A stretch of DNA of 64,000 nucleotides from positions 59,460,510 to 59,524,509 of the forward strand of contig CM018043.1 of NCBI GenBank assembly GCA_008638375.1. Direction: 5' to 3'. Positions 18,030 through 28,552 of the stretch are shown one piece after another. How positions within the stretch are numbered: position 1 is the first letter of the stretch; the number at the start of each line of letters is the position of its first letter. The notes under the pieces were generated by a model that was not told the DNA's origin, made no database searches, and saw only the letters and a list, made by a program, of their open reading frames with translations. Made by a program: the position numbers and the translations under genes. The stretch comes from Nyssa sinensis (lineage: Eukaryota > Streptophyta > Magnoliopsida > Cornales > Nyssaceae).

Positions 18030-18605
18030 TGTTCATCTATTAATGCACAGGCCTCCAGAGCCTGGTCCATAATGTACGAGTTCTCACTCGGTCCATCTAT
18101 TAATGCACAAGTCTTATGACTTGGTCCATCAATTAATGCACAGGCCTCCAGAGCCTGGTCCATAATGTACAAGTTTTCACTCGGTCCATCTATTAATGCA
18201 CAAGTCTTATGACTTGGTCCATCAATTAATGCACAGGCCTCCAGAGCCTGGTCCATAATGTACGAGTTTTCACTCGGTCCATCTATTAATGCACAAGTCT
18301 TATGACTTGGTCCATCTATCAATGCACAGGCCTCCAGAGCCTGGTCCATAATGTACGAGTTTTCACTCGGTCCATCTATTAATGCACAAGTCTTATGACT
18401 TGGTCCATCTGTTAATGCACAGGCCTCCAGAGCCTGGTCCATAATGTACGAGTTTTCACTCGGTCCATCTATTAATGCACAAGTCTTATGACTTGGTCCA
18501 TCTGTTAATGCACAGGCCTCTAGAGCCTGGTCCATAATGTACGAGTTTTTACTCGGTCCATTTATAAATGCACAAGCCTTCAGAGCTTGGTCCATGATAT
18601 ACAGA
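18030..18605 (+). repeat. 93 bp tandem array built of three hairpin units
   Basis: Six periods of about 93 bp (GGCCTCCAGAGCC at 18050, 18143, 18236 and so on). Each period holds three ~31 bp units sharing GGTCCAT and often ATTAATGCAC but with different complementary arms: CAGGC/GCCTG, CGAGT/ACTCG and CAAGTC/GACTTG. The last unit near 18570 has CAAGC/GCTTG, so the arms changed together. It lies directly after integrase in the non-coding spacer. Because 93 is divisible by three, an antisense frame stays open through the whole array. Confidence 0.92.
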
Positions 18606-19214
18606 TCTTAAATACTTGGTTTATTCTCTAGATACGCAGGCCTACAGAGCCTGGATTACTCTTATATACAGGCCTTCCGAGCATGGTCCGTCTCCAATCT
18701 ACAGATTCTATGATTCAGCCCATCCACAGACAGAAGTGCCGGGCATCTACAAACTAAAGTTTCCTAGATCGGAACACCTTAGATCTGACACTTATAATTA
18801 TTTGGTTTGTCTGTCAAACAAACAAGTACTATGGTTCCGACCAGGGGTAAAAGTACTTCGATTCAGGCATTTTTTCTAAGTTTCTTTGATTTATTCTCAG
18901 AACAATCAGAAATGCACAAGAAAGTGTTTAAGCTACAAAAGAGCACATTCACAGAAAACATCAGATCTGAGAAGAAGAATTCTAATTTTATTGATAATTC
19001 AGAAGATTTACATCAGTACAAAGACACCACTACAGAAGCTATTACAGAAGCTACGCTTGGCAACATAACGACTTTTCTCCTGGGATGATAAAGGGGCACA
19101 GGAGCCAAACTTCCATTACCGCCGCTGTCAGGCTCCATTTGAGAGGAAGGAGCCCTGAACCCCAGTCTGCATCAAGAAGTGCCCAGGCTCATTTCATCAT
19201 CACTATCACTGGTC
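18606..19214. other. Spacer of the Tat element between hairpin array and antisense ORFs
   Basis: Continues with single degenerate hairpin-like phrases (for example CAGGCCTACAGAGCCTGG near 18637 and CAGGCCTTCCGAGCATGG near 18679), then sequence with no recognised feature. Short open frames on the plus strand have no protein-like character. Confidence 0.5.
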
Positions 19215-19697
19215 TCATGACCAACGGACGATGAGGGCTCTGGGCCTCAGGAGACTTTTCATTCTCCACCTTTGTAATCGGCATAACGCCCCAGCCAATT
19301 GAAGCAAGGGTTCCTGCCAAGTCACAAAGGGGAGGAGGCGGCCCCCATTCATCTCCCTCAGAGCAGTTGTCACTGCCAAGTTACAAGAGGGAGGAGGCAA
19401 CCCATCTTCAATCTTCTTCTTCACACCGTCTGTTTCACCCCAGCCATTTGGAGCGAGGGTCTCTGACAGGGCATAAGGAAGAGGAGGCAACTCGCCTTCA
19501 TCTTCATCACCAACGCTCCAGGCCTCGGTTGAATCAGGGAGGGGCCACCACCAATCGGAGACATCTCGACCGGATGCCAGAGGAAACAAGAAAACTTGTG
19601 CCTCCTTCGAACCTTCCTTGGAGACTGAAAATAAGGGAAATTTAACTCTCAGCCACAGTTTAATTATTCCTAACTCAGGCAAGGAATCATCCATCAT
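19215..19697 (-). CDS. Antisense ORF of unknown function in the Tat element
   Basis: A 160-codon frame on the minus strand starting at ATG 19697 (a second ATG follows directly). It lies about 100 bases downstream of a TATA-like box in a promoter-like block (19795-19932) resembling the one before the larger antisense gene. The product is acidic in the middle and contains three imperfect copies of a ~25-residue stretch (plus-strand blocks near 19291-19342, 19357-19402 and 19438-19494). I do not recognise it. The frame could be fortuitous; the shared promoter block is the main reason to list it. Confidence 0.35.
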   Translation of the reverse strand: MMDDSLPELGIIKLWLRVKFPLFSVSKEGSKEAQVFLFPLASGRDVSDWWWPLPDSTEAWSVGDEDEGELPPLPYALSETLAPNGWGETDGVKKKIEDGLPPPSCNLAVTTALREMNGGRLLPFVTWQEPLLQLAGALCRLQRWRMKSLLRPRALIVRWS

Positions 19698-19794
19698 CTC
19701 CGGACGAGTGGAAAAACTCCAGCAGCATATAAAGATCTCTCTTACGAACGATTCGGGGAGCGAAAGGGTTGAGCGCAACCGTATGCCCTCGTTT

Positions 19795-19932
19795 TCATAT
19801 ATATAGACACTGGAAGACCAAAGGTCACCCAGTTGAACCGTCACAACGGTTAAGCGAAGTGCTAGCTTCGAAATCCCAAACGACGGAGGTGCAATAAATG
19901 GAGTATTAAACCACCCTCTCGGGAGAAGCAAA
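19795..19932 (-). promoter_or_regulatory. Antisense promoter-like block P1
   Basis: The minus strand carries a TATATATA box (plus 19797-19805). About 90 bases upstream (in antisense sense) lies a block whose plus strand reads GCAATAAATGGAGTATTAAA. The same arrangement occurs at 22550-22680, so the two are diverged copies. Confidence 0.5.
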
Positions 19933-20576
19933 AGGCAGAGCCATACACGTAATACACAGGCTTTTAATCTTTTCCACGTATATGACGTGACGGTTTCTCC
20001 ATGTCATTAACGCTTAGAGGGCCACGTGTACAACAGAGGTCCATCAACTATGACATGTCGTGATTTCTAACAGGTCTGGAGGCAGAAGTTCTGATCAACC
20101 AAACTACAATCACAAGGTATCCGCTTATTATTATGTCTCCGGATTCAGAACGGTCAGCTTTGAGATACTTCAAAAAAGAAGTCTCCAATTACTGACCTAA
20201 GACAAGTAAAGAAGATCGGAACACAGCTACCTACAGAGGAAAATCTAATCTGGCATACACTAAACTCCAGAGCAGCGCTACTAGCAACACTTACCACTAT
20301 CAACTACATGTTGAGGCACCATAGAGCAACAGAACTCAAGACATGCACAAATACTACAGAACAATATAACAAAGGAAACGAGCATTAACCAAAAGATTGT
20401 TCCATTAACAAATATATGTTCCAAATACATTGAAAGATAGCAAAATATTCATCCTAAGCCTGATCAGCAGGAACAGGATCAGCAACCGGAGAAGGATCAG
20501 CAGGAGCAGTATCAACCACCTCAGTCGGTACAACCTCTTCCGTGGGATCGGCAGGGAGGACATCAGCCACTTCACC

Positions 20577-22366
20577 CTAGATGACAACCTCTGAAGGTTC
20601 AGATCCAGGCGGCACAATGGAGGAGACGTCTAGGTCAGGAAACTTGGCAAGAAGCCGAGAGCGGAAGTTATTAAACCCAAACGTAATCAAACGATGGGCC
20701 ATTCCTTCCAGCTTCGACCTCATCTCCTCCTCATTGTCCATCAATGCCTGCTCCACGGCTTCATCGAGCTGTCTACGATGCTGGTACCGCAAGCCATTCA
20801 TCTCTACCTGCAACCTCTTTGCCCGCTCAACGGCAAGGTTCCTCTCCGACTCCATCACTGTCAAGGAGTTCTGACACTCCTTCAACTTCTCCGCAGAGTC
20901 GTGAGCCTCCGACCGAGCAGTACCAAGCTGGAGTCCCAGATCGTCCAGATTGGCCCTAAGTTGGTCAAGCTCCTCCACAGATGGAGAAACCTCCACCAAA
21001 GCAGAAAGGGTATGCAAGGTCTGCATAACACAAAGAAAACGATTCAACACCAGTATAAACGCTTAAAGGAAAGAAAAGTATGGGCCTGACGAGCTCACCT
21101 TAACCTGAAGAGCGGTCAAGTCAGCAAGAAGCTTCCCCGACGCCTGAGGCTTAATTTTAACTGAGCCTTTGGCCCAGAAGTCACTCAGAATCTTCTTGGC
21201 CCCCTGACCAGCAACATCAGGAGCCACCGATGATGATGCCCCCTTACCCGCTCGACGAGACGGGATTGGAGGAACCACCGTGATAGGGACAGGAGCCTCT
21301 TCCTCCCTTTCAGCAGGCTCGGGAGAGGACAAAACTAGCCTCCGCTTCTTCGGAACGGGAGGAACCACTGGAGAGGAAGCCTCTCCCGTCGCCACGGACG
21401 GTGATGGCCCGGACTCCCACTGAGCCATCACATTATCAGCAATCTCCTCGACACTACCCCTGGCAGCCATTAATTTATCAGGGTTGACAATAGAAGAATG
21501 GTCCCTAATGCTGGGCTTCAAGAGCTTCTTATATTGCTTCTGAATCGAAGAAGAGAAGTCTGGTCTCTTCCACGCACTCTTAACTGCAAAGCAAGCACAG
21601 AAATTGATCAGTTCAACAAATTGGCAAACAAAACGGAGTCAACGCAGCCACGGAAAAGTTGAGCCTCACCCCTTGGCCCAGTGGTTCGAGGGAATGTGGA
21701 AGGTTGACCCTCGAAGTTCTTGAATTCCCATCATCCTTTAATAAAGAAGTACCATTTCTTCCAGGTCTTGTTGGAGGAGGGCACAGAAGTAAGGGGTCTG
21801 AACCCACTATCGAAAGACATATAAAAAAGACCCTCCGCCTTTTGAAATTTTAGATCCATATTACTACGGATCAAGTCAAGGGACACCTCGACATTATTCA
21901 TATGCCCTAACACAATAAAGCTCAACAGATGTCTCCAACTGTTAAGGTTCAAGTCTGCGGGGCAAAGGTCAAACCAGCAAAAGAATTGTTTTATTATATC
22001 AGGAAAGAGGAGTGTAAGACCCATTTCAAACCAGGCCAGATAGGCACAGATTTCCCCCTCTCTAACATCGCCCGGGCGATCCTGAGAATCTGGGACCCTG
22101 AAAGTTACATTATTGGGAAGTTTGAACTTCGCCCATAACTCCTTCAACATACTTTCAGTAATTACACTCTCACCCTCCTCTCTGTGACCAGATTGACCAG
22201 AAGTCTCACCAGCCCTATTCGGGGGCTCATCAAAAGCATCAACAATCCTAACCCCCGGACTAGAGGGAGGATCTACCAGCCTATTTTCATCAACGCTCAC
22301 CAATTGCATTTGAGGATCGGTCTCAGAAGGACTTCCCAAACCAGAGTGTGATTCTAAGCCAGACAT
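20577..22366 (-). pseudogene. Three-exon antisense gene of the Tat element (gypsy-type additional ORF)
   Basis: On the strand opposite to gag-pol, exons 22366-21670, 21583-21099 and 21020-20577 join in phase with GT-AG introns of 86 and 78 bp. Exon 1 encodes a domain like the plant putative gypsy-type transposon domain: YLAWFEMGLTLLFPDIIKQFF, then a SWRHL segment, then WKKWYFFIKG. Exon 2 is Pro/Ser/Glu-rich with basic stretches. Exon 3 is a long heptad-rich coiled coil. Defects: a TGA at 21733-21731 near the end of exon 1, and a TAG at 20579-20577, beyond which the frame stays open for about 40 acidic codons to 20454. The start is the ATG at 22366; open frame upstream lacks an ATG. Extra ORFs of this kind are known in plant Tat elements, but their function is not. 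Confidence 0.75.
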
Positions 22367-22544
22367 GACGAACAAGAGAAAGAAATGAAACAAATGAGAA
22401 GGAGTGTAGAAGGAGACTAAAAGTCGAACCTGAGATCAGTAAAGGATTATGAACACCGGGTAACCTCCAAACTTCAGGATATGTCAAATGGCGGTCTGGT
22501 ACCGTAGAAGTAAACGTAGAAGAAAGGTATGAAAGACCTTTCCC

Positions 22545-22680
22545 TCTCTTTATATACACATTCGAAATATGAGCCTTCCAAGACGAGCCGACATAACGGT
22601 TGAGAGTAATGATGAATTCTCAAGTATCGGCTGCGCAATAAATGACGCGTTAAACCGACGTCTTGAGAGATGGGAAAGCA
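22545..22680 (-). promoter_or_regulatory. Antisense promoter-like block P2
   Basis: The minus strand reads TGTATATAAAGAGAGGG (plus about 22543-22559), roughly 180 bases upstream of the antisense ATG at 22366. The plus-strand phrase GCAATAAATGACGCGTTAAA at 22635-22654 matches block P1 in sequence and in spacing from the TATA box (about 80-90 bases). Confidence 0.6.
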
Positions 22681-22735
22681 AAACGTATGACTCTTCACAA
22701 AACCCTCAACCCTAGTTAAAACCCTAGCTTTTAAC

Positions 22736-22753
22736 AAGGGCTCGGGGGGGGAG
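22736..22753 (+). promoter_or_regulatory. Polypurine tract of the Tat element
   Basis: Purine-rich AAGGGCTCGGGGGGGGAG just before the 3' LTR start at 22758. It is the expected primer for plus-strand DNA synthesis. Confidence 0.75.
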
Positions 22754-22757
22754 TAGC

Positions 22758-23443
22758 TGATATACCACAAACAGACACACCAATCACTTTGAGACACGTG
22801 TGCCCACTGAGTTAACAAATCTCGATCCTACAGAGCTGACAATTTCGATCATACAGAACAGCCACAAGCCTTCAGGGTATTCTCATATATGTCTATCATA
22901 CAGAGCAGCCATAAGCCTTCAGGGCATTCTTATTTATATATCATTCAGAGCCGATAAACTCGGTCATACTAGTACAGATGAAGCCTTCAAGGCATTCTCA
23001 TATATACATCTTCCAGACCTTCCGTTCTGGACAATATTTATTCAACACTTCATATGGATCCAATCTTATGGTTTCCTTAACAACTGTCAAGCGGGGAATA
23101 AGGAAACGGTCTTCAATGCGGAGAACTACTATTTATTATTATCTCCATCTACGACTCAAGGATCCAGAAGGTAACTACAATCTCCGATGATCATATCCCT
23201 ATATTCATGGCATCGAATCCTAATTAACTTAGGAAAGCCACGGCTTATATATTAAACCCTAGAGGTACGCTTTTATTTTCATGCTCATTCTTTGGCTTTC
23301 AATACAGTCTTTCAATTCCCTTACTTACTTAAGCATCGGAGCGGCTACCGCCGGAGCTAATCCGGTGGTCCTCTGATCATCTCTCTGAGTGTTCTATAGG
23401 TCACGGAGCCCTCACGTGTTGCGAGTCAAAAAGTGCAGCATCA
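22758..23443 (+). repeat. 3' LTR of the Tat element
   Basis: 686 bp. Compared with the 5' LTR it has four substitutions, each C in the 5' copy and T in the 3' copy (at about 22912, 23276, 23357 and 23398), and two single-base insertions (about 22969 and 23122). Followed by the target duplication GATTA. Confidence 0.95.
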
Positions 23444-23448
23444 GATTA

Positions 23449-23841
23449 TATAAAAACTCTATTATTAAAATTTTATTCAACCTATACATTTCTCCTATTT
23501 AAACACTATTATAATTTTATATTACAAAAATATGTGTATATAAGAAACAAAACATTAAAAACATTTATATATATATATTATATTTATTAGAGTTTTATTA
23601 TATATTTTAATAATAAATAATATTTTTATATTATTATTATTAAATTTTTTTTTAAAAAAAAGTTTTCAGTTGGAGTGATCACTTTAGACCTCCAATTATC
23701 ATAAAATTCCCAGCACCATCACGAGCCATCAACCCAATCCTTATCGAACCCAAAAACTTAAACAATAGTACATCAAAATTAGTCTTAAAAGAACTGACCA
23801 TGATGAGATTTGATAAGATTTAAAATCACTCAACTACCCAT
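23449..23841. other. AT-rich intergenic stretch
   Basis: Very AT-rich with (TA)n-like runs and TTATTATTATTA. It directly continues the sequence left of 11528, interrupted by the Tat insertion. No gene seen. Confidence 0.5.
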
Positions 23842-24120
23842 TGTAAAACTCAAAACAATTTAATAACACTCGTAAAAAAAATAAATAAATAAACGAAGCA
23901 ATAAAAATAATGAAAACTTTATTTAAAATAAATAACACTCTACGATAACAAATTACTCAAGGCAACAACGTCACCATACCTTTAGCAAACTCACTGCAAA
24001 TTCACGGCCACACACTCACTGCACTAACGGCCATACATCAATTGTTTTCGCCACACCTCACTCTTACTCAGGCTACCATTTTATTAATTTTGTGACTCTA
24101 ACTCAATCGTGTCAGAGATT

Positions 24121-24154
<34 letters not shown>

Positions 24155-26796
24155 ATACTAATTTTAAATCCTATATTGATAAGAACATTTTAATCTCATA
24201 TAAATTAATAATACTATTCCATCTAGAATAAAAATTCATAATCCCCACTAAGAATTAATTATCCAATTCTTATTTAAGATAAAGCTTTACCCAAGATATA
24301 TCAAATACTACTTTGACTCAAAAAAACTTACTAGCTTCGTTTAATTAGCTAACAATGCCTTCCTTAAACCAAACTCACCAAAGTAGATTGCCAATGCCTT
24401 CACGAGCAAGAATTTTTCAATGCAATTTCTGCTGCTGTAAGAAGCTTTTGTTATTGCAATCTAGAACACTCATGAATTTTCATCTTCACAGGAGGCTGCG
24501 GTCTAATTTTGTACTTAACATGCAACTTCTTAGCTTGTTCAACATGATCAAAGAATATATCCATACTAACCCATTCAAAATCAAAATCTAGTAAAACAAT
24601 TATCTATGCCAATAATTCTACCATTAAAATGATGCAAAGTCTACCAAAATTTTAGAACACCAAAATCTTATTCTCGAATACAATTTGCAACAATAAAATT
24701 ATTAAAATATAAATTATTGTTGTAACCAAATATAAGGAATTTATTCACACCAATGAAATCGTAAATTTCAAACAACTCAAGCTTTTTAATTCTAAAAAAT
24801 GATTGAAAATCTAAAAATCCCGTCTTCAGATTAACAACATGGCCACTAGTAATAAAACACTCAATACCCGCAAAAATCAACAAATCCTTGAGTGGTAAAA
24901 TTCTCAATAGCAATAAAATTAACAAACTTTGAATTGAAAATTTTTTCAGTTTCATCATGGTTTGATTTCAAAGTGCTTGACAAATCAAACAAAGTAGTAA
25001 GGCCTAAATCATCAATTGCAATAATTCCACAACCTTCAAAATTTTCTTACTTCTCAAATTAGTAAACTCTCAAATTGAGTAGGTAGAAGCAACTCTGAAA
25101 TATCTCCCAACTCACCAAAAATAATTTCCAGCAAGTTTAATTTTTATCTTCATGAATCAAAACTAAATTTTCATCCGCAAAATTATCTTCTTCTTCTTTA
25201 ATTTCCAAAATAGTTTTTTCCTCAGAATTATTGACAAAGCAGTCAATATCATGTGAATCTAAATTCAACACATTATATAAATCATCCCAAATTGGAATGA
25301 ATTCTAAAAATAATTTTGAACGATCAATCTCTTTATTTTTGTCAAACTTATCTCTTTAAAAATCAACCACCCAATATCTATCTATCGAATGTTCATGACT
25401 GTTTCGCGATTTATTTTTATATGCCGAAATAAGATCACACCAAAACTTATGTGGTGGTAGATAGTTCCGTATGCAAATAAAAGTATTTCAATGTGCTCAA
25501 TGTATTGTCTTTCTTATTATCTAATAGAACCATTTAACTTTCTTCTCATAATGCTCTTTTGATAAACGCTTCAATGCAATATCCAATACATTAAATACAT
25601 TGTAAGTATTAAGATAGAGTGTAACACGATATAATCACTCATCAATATTATGACCATATACTCTCAAAATCTCAAAATCTTGTCTATTAATAAAAAATTT
25701 ATTCATAATTTCAAATTAACAATTTATTAAATCATGTTCCTGGGTTTATCCAAAAACTGATCTCGACTTCCTTTTTTTTTTTGCTTCAAACTGATCAAGC
25801 TGGCCTCCTTGTTGATTAAATCAGAACTTCTTTTTTGCTTCACAGTTATTTGTACCACCGTAGGATTTTATTTTTATTCAAACAGTCATCGAATCTAAAT
25901 CGAACAGTTCTTTAACAAATCATTCAAGATCGCAATCTTGAGTAACACAAGAATCACAATTCTCTACAATAATCTAGAAACAAGACTAAACTCTGATTTT
26001 TCCACACTTTTAATAAATTACCCCAAGATCGAAACTAGCTCTCCCAAGATTAAACTTAGTTTTGATAAGTTATCCCAACATCATAATTGGCTCTGATAAG
26101 TTATCCCAAGATCGTAACTGGCTCTGATAATTACCCAATAATTGCAACTAGCTCTAATACTAAATGTAAGACCTAAAATTATTCTGATACTAACTATAGG
26201 ATTTAAAATTGCTCTAATACCAAATATAGGATCTAAAAATTATTCTAATACTAATAGTACAATTTAAAATCACTCTCGTACTAATTGTAAAACCCAAAAC
26301 AATTTAATAACGCTTGTTGAATACAAAAACGACAATAAATGAAGCAATAAAAGTAAGGAAAACTTTATTTAGAATAAATAACACTATATGAGAACAAATT
26401 ACTCAAGGCAATAACCTCACCATAGCTTTAGCAAACTCACGGCCACACACTCACCGCACTAATGGCTATACATAATTGTTTTTGCCACAAGTCACTTTTG
26501 CTCGGCCACCACTTATATTATTTTTGTGACTCCAACTCTCTCTCTTGTGTCAGAGACCCACATATATATATATATATATATAATAACAACCTCTTAAGTT
26601 CTATATTGATAAGAACATCTAATCCTACACAAATTAATAATATTATTCCAACAAAATAAAAACTCCCAGTCCCACTTATAATTAATTATCTAACTTTTAT
26701 CTAAGATAAGGCTTATTCAAGATATATCAAATACTACTAGGACTCAAAATTAAGAGTCTTACTAAAACTCTACTAGTTTGGTTTAATTAACTAACA
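23842..26796 (-). mobile_element. Degenerate LTR retrotransposon
   Basis: Two direct repeats of about 513 and 511 bp (23842-24354 and 26286-26796) start TGTAAAAC and end CTAACA. They share long diverged stretches (for example TTTAGCAAACTCAC and CTATATTGATAAGAACAT) and flank 1.9 kb. Just left of the right repeat are several GCTCTAATACCA-like phrases, which on the minus strand resemble a copia/gypsy primer site, so the element is read as minus-strand. The interior has no intact frame; weak gag-like fragments on the minus strand (about 25380-25700) are not enough to name a lineage. No target duplication was found. Confidence 0.55.
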
Positions 26797-26879
26797 AATG
26801 CCAATTCTAAACCACATTCTGAATTGAGACATGATGGGGCAATTGAGCATTCTTAAATTCATGATAATGGAAAGACCCT

Positions 26880-27250
26880 GTGTTTGTTTCACCACCTAAT
26901 ACTCTTTAATGACATGTAAAACTAATTCAGGTTGAACCCCACAGAAGCCACATGAAGCATATGCAACCAATCTACGCTTAGCTAAATTATGACATGTAAA
27001 ACTGATTCAGATTGAACCGCAAGAAGTCATATGAAGCATATGCAACCAATCTCCGCTTAGCTAAATTATCCAAAGTTGGATGAACATTGAAACAAGCCTG
27101 CCAAGCAAACATTTTAATCTTCGGGGAAATCTTAGCTTTCCATATATTTCCCCAACACTAAGATCCACCGGAAGAGATAGCTTGGCCACCCATGGCTTGA
27201 TTAGGGAATTTCATCTACCGGCCTTGGTGGTAAGCACTAGGGACAGAAAA
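26880..27250 (-). pseudogene. LINE zinc-finger (zf-RVT) remnant
   Basis: The minus strand reads a WKAK..PK.KMFAWQACF......PTLDNLAKRRLVAYASC-like segment, the hallmark of the zinc-binding domain after the reverse transcriptase of plant LINEs. Frames are broken, and part of the segment is tandemly duplicated (26909-26988 and 26989-27068). No RT core remains nearby. Confidence 0.55.
26909..27068. repeat. 80 bp tandem duplication within the LINE remnant
   Basis: ATGACATGTAAAACT...GCTTAGCTAAATT occurs twice with an 80 bp period and several substitutions. The duplication therefore postdates the LINE insertion but is not recent. Confidence 0.85.
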
Positions 27251-27417
27251 ACTCCATTCTTGCTGAAATGCCAAATTAACCTATATGGACATCTCATGAA
27301 ACTGAGCGTCATATTCAAAATATTGTCCGTCTCAAAAGGCATATATCTCATGGAACTGAGCGTCATATTCAAAATATTTTTCGCCTCAAAAGGGAAGAAA
27401 ATAGTTACATGATAACT

Positions 27418-28380
27418 ACTAATCATGATTCTATTATCTTGATAACTAGTTAGAAAACCCACTAGCACCCAACTTATATCTCATTCACTCAATAATCTCT
27501 TATTAACTAACTAATATACATTATATACTTATAAATTAAAAATATGCACATATCATTCATTTCCCTTAGAATGACGTTGTCCTCAAGGTCAATACAAAAA
27601 TATACAAATTCACCATGATCTCAAATTTTAGCAGATACAATTTTACTAATTAAATACATCACCAAATGAGTCTTGTAACCTCCTTTTTCAAAAATAATTC
27701 TTGAGGTTTTTTTAGTCTTGCTTTCATAATATCCCTGCTATCACACCTTTGGACGCTAATAATTCTTCAAATTGAAGATTAACTTTGTTAATATCCAACT
27801 TTTCATCATCGCAATCTTCTTTGCGAATTTTTTTTTCCAATTTTTTGAAGCCTCTTTTGGAAATGTTGATTTCCTTCTATCACAATATTGAGGTTTTCTT
27901 GCATATTCATTGCTAGCACCATGATCTCATTGATATCATCTTGTATTGATTTCAAGATCTCTAGTGGTATCAGCGTTGCTCAAAATTGTTAGCTTTGACA
28001 CCAATTAATTCGTACCCTTTTTTTAGAAAAAAATTAATAAAATAAAATATAAAAAGAAGAATAAGGAAGAAACCTATTGTGAAGGGGGCGAAATCCTATT
28101 GTAGATTCAATTTGAGGACAACCAAACCTCCTAAACCTTCACATGAAAGTTTATTAAATACTCAACTCCATTTTTCATTCATAATAGGTTATTTAAATAC
28201 ACGAAGATAACAAGTAACCATGACTCCATTACCTAGACAACTATTAATCATGACTCCACTATCCTGATAACTACTTTGAAAATGCACTAACACCCCACCA
28301 ATACCCCATTTACTAAATAACCTCTTATTAGTTAACTAGAATATATTATATATTTATAATTAAAAAATATGCACATATCT
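27418..28380 (-). mobile_element. Fragment of an LTR retrotransposon
   Basis: Diverged direct repeats 27418-27555 and 28243-28380 share AATCATGA, TGATAACTA, CTCTTATTA and ATATGCACATATC. Between them the minus strand has a TTGAGGACAA-type phrase near the left repeat, common at the end of gypsy internal regions. The left repeat is cut off at the LINE remnant. No coding capacity, and LTR starts are not defined. Confidence 0.35.
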
Positions 28381-28552
28381 AGAGCAATGATAGATATTTT
28401 TATGGGACCGCGGTCCTATATGAGAAGACAAAGTCCTCTCCATTCACAAATGCAAACCAAGTTCAAGGTTAAGCTCATGCACACACATAAACTTAGGTAG
28501 AATTTCTCCTTCCCCATCGTTGTACTAAAAAACTTGATGGATATTCAATTAG

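Larger units (their letters stand above)
11533..23443 (+). mobile_element. Complete Ty3/gypsy retrotransposon of the Tat type (11.9 kb)
   Basis: Bounded by LTRs of 684 bp (11533-12216) and 686 bp (22758-23443) that start TGATATACC and end GCATCA, with a 5 bp target duplication GATTA at 11528-11532 and 23444-23448. The order is LTR, primer site, gag, protease, reverse transcriptase, RNase H, second RNase H, integrase, a tandem-repeat region, antisense ORFs, polypurine tract, LTR. The extra RNase H and the ORF-containing spacer after integrase place it in the Tat lineage by established knowledge of plant gypsy elements. Coding frames carry a few stops and frameshifts, so this copy is probably not autonomous. 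GC content is visibly higher than in flanking DNA. Confidence 0.93.

Noticed and set aside
17999..18595. 198-codon minus-strand repetitive protein
   Set aside because: Openness follows from a period divisible by three; listed only as an observation, not as a gene.
18030..18605. Regularly spaced repeats resembling a CRISPR array
   Set aside because: Units are contiguous variants of one ~31 bp hairpin module with no unique spacers, in plant retrotransposon DNA.
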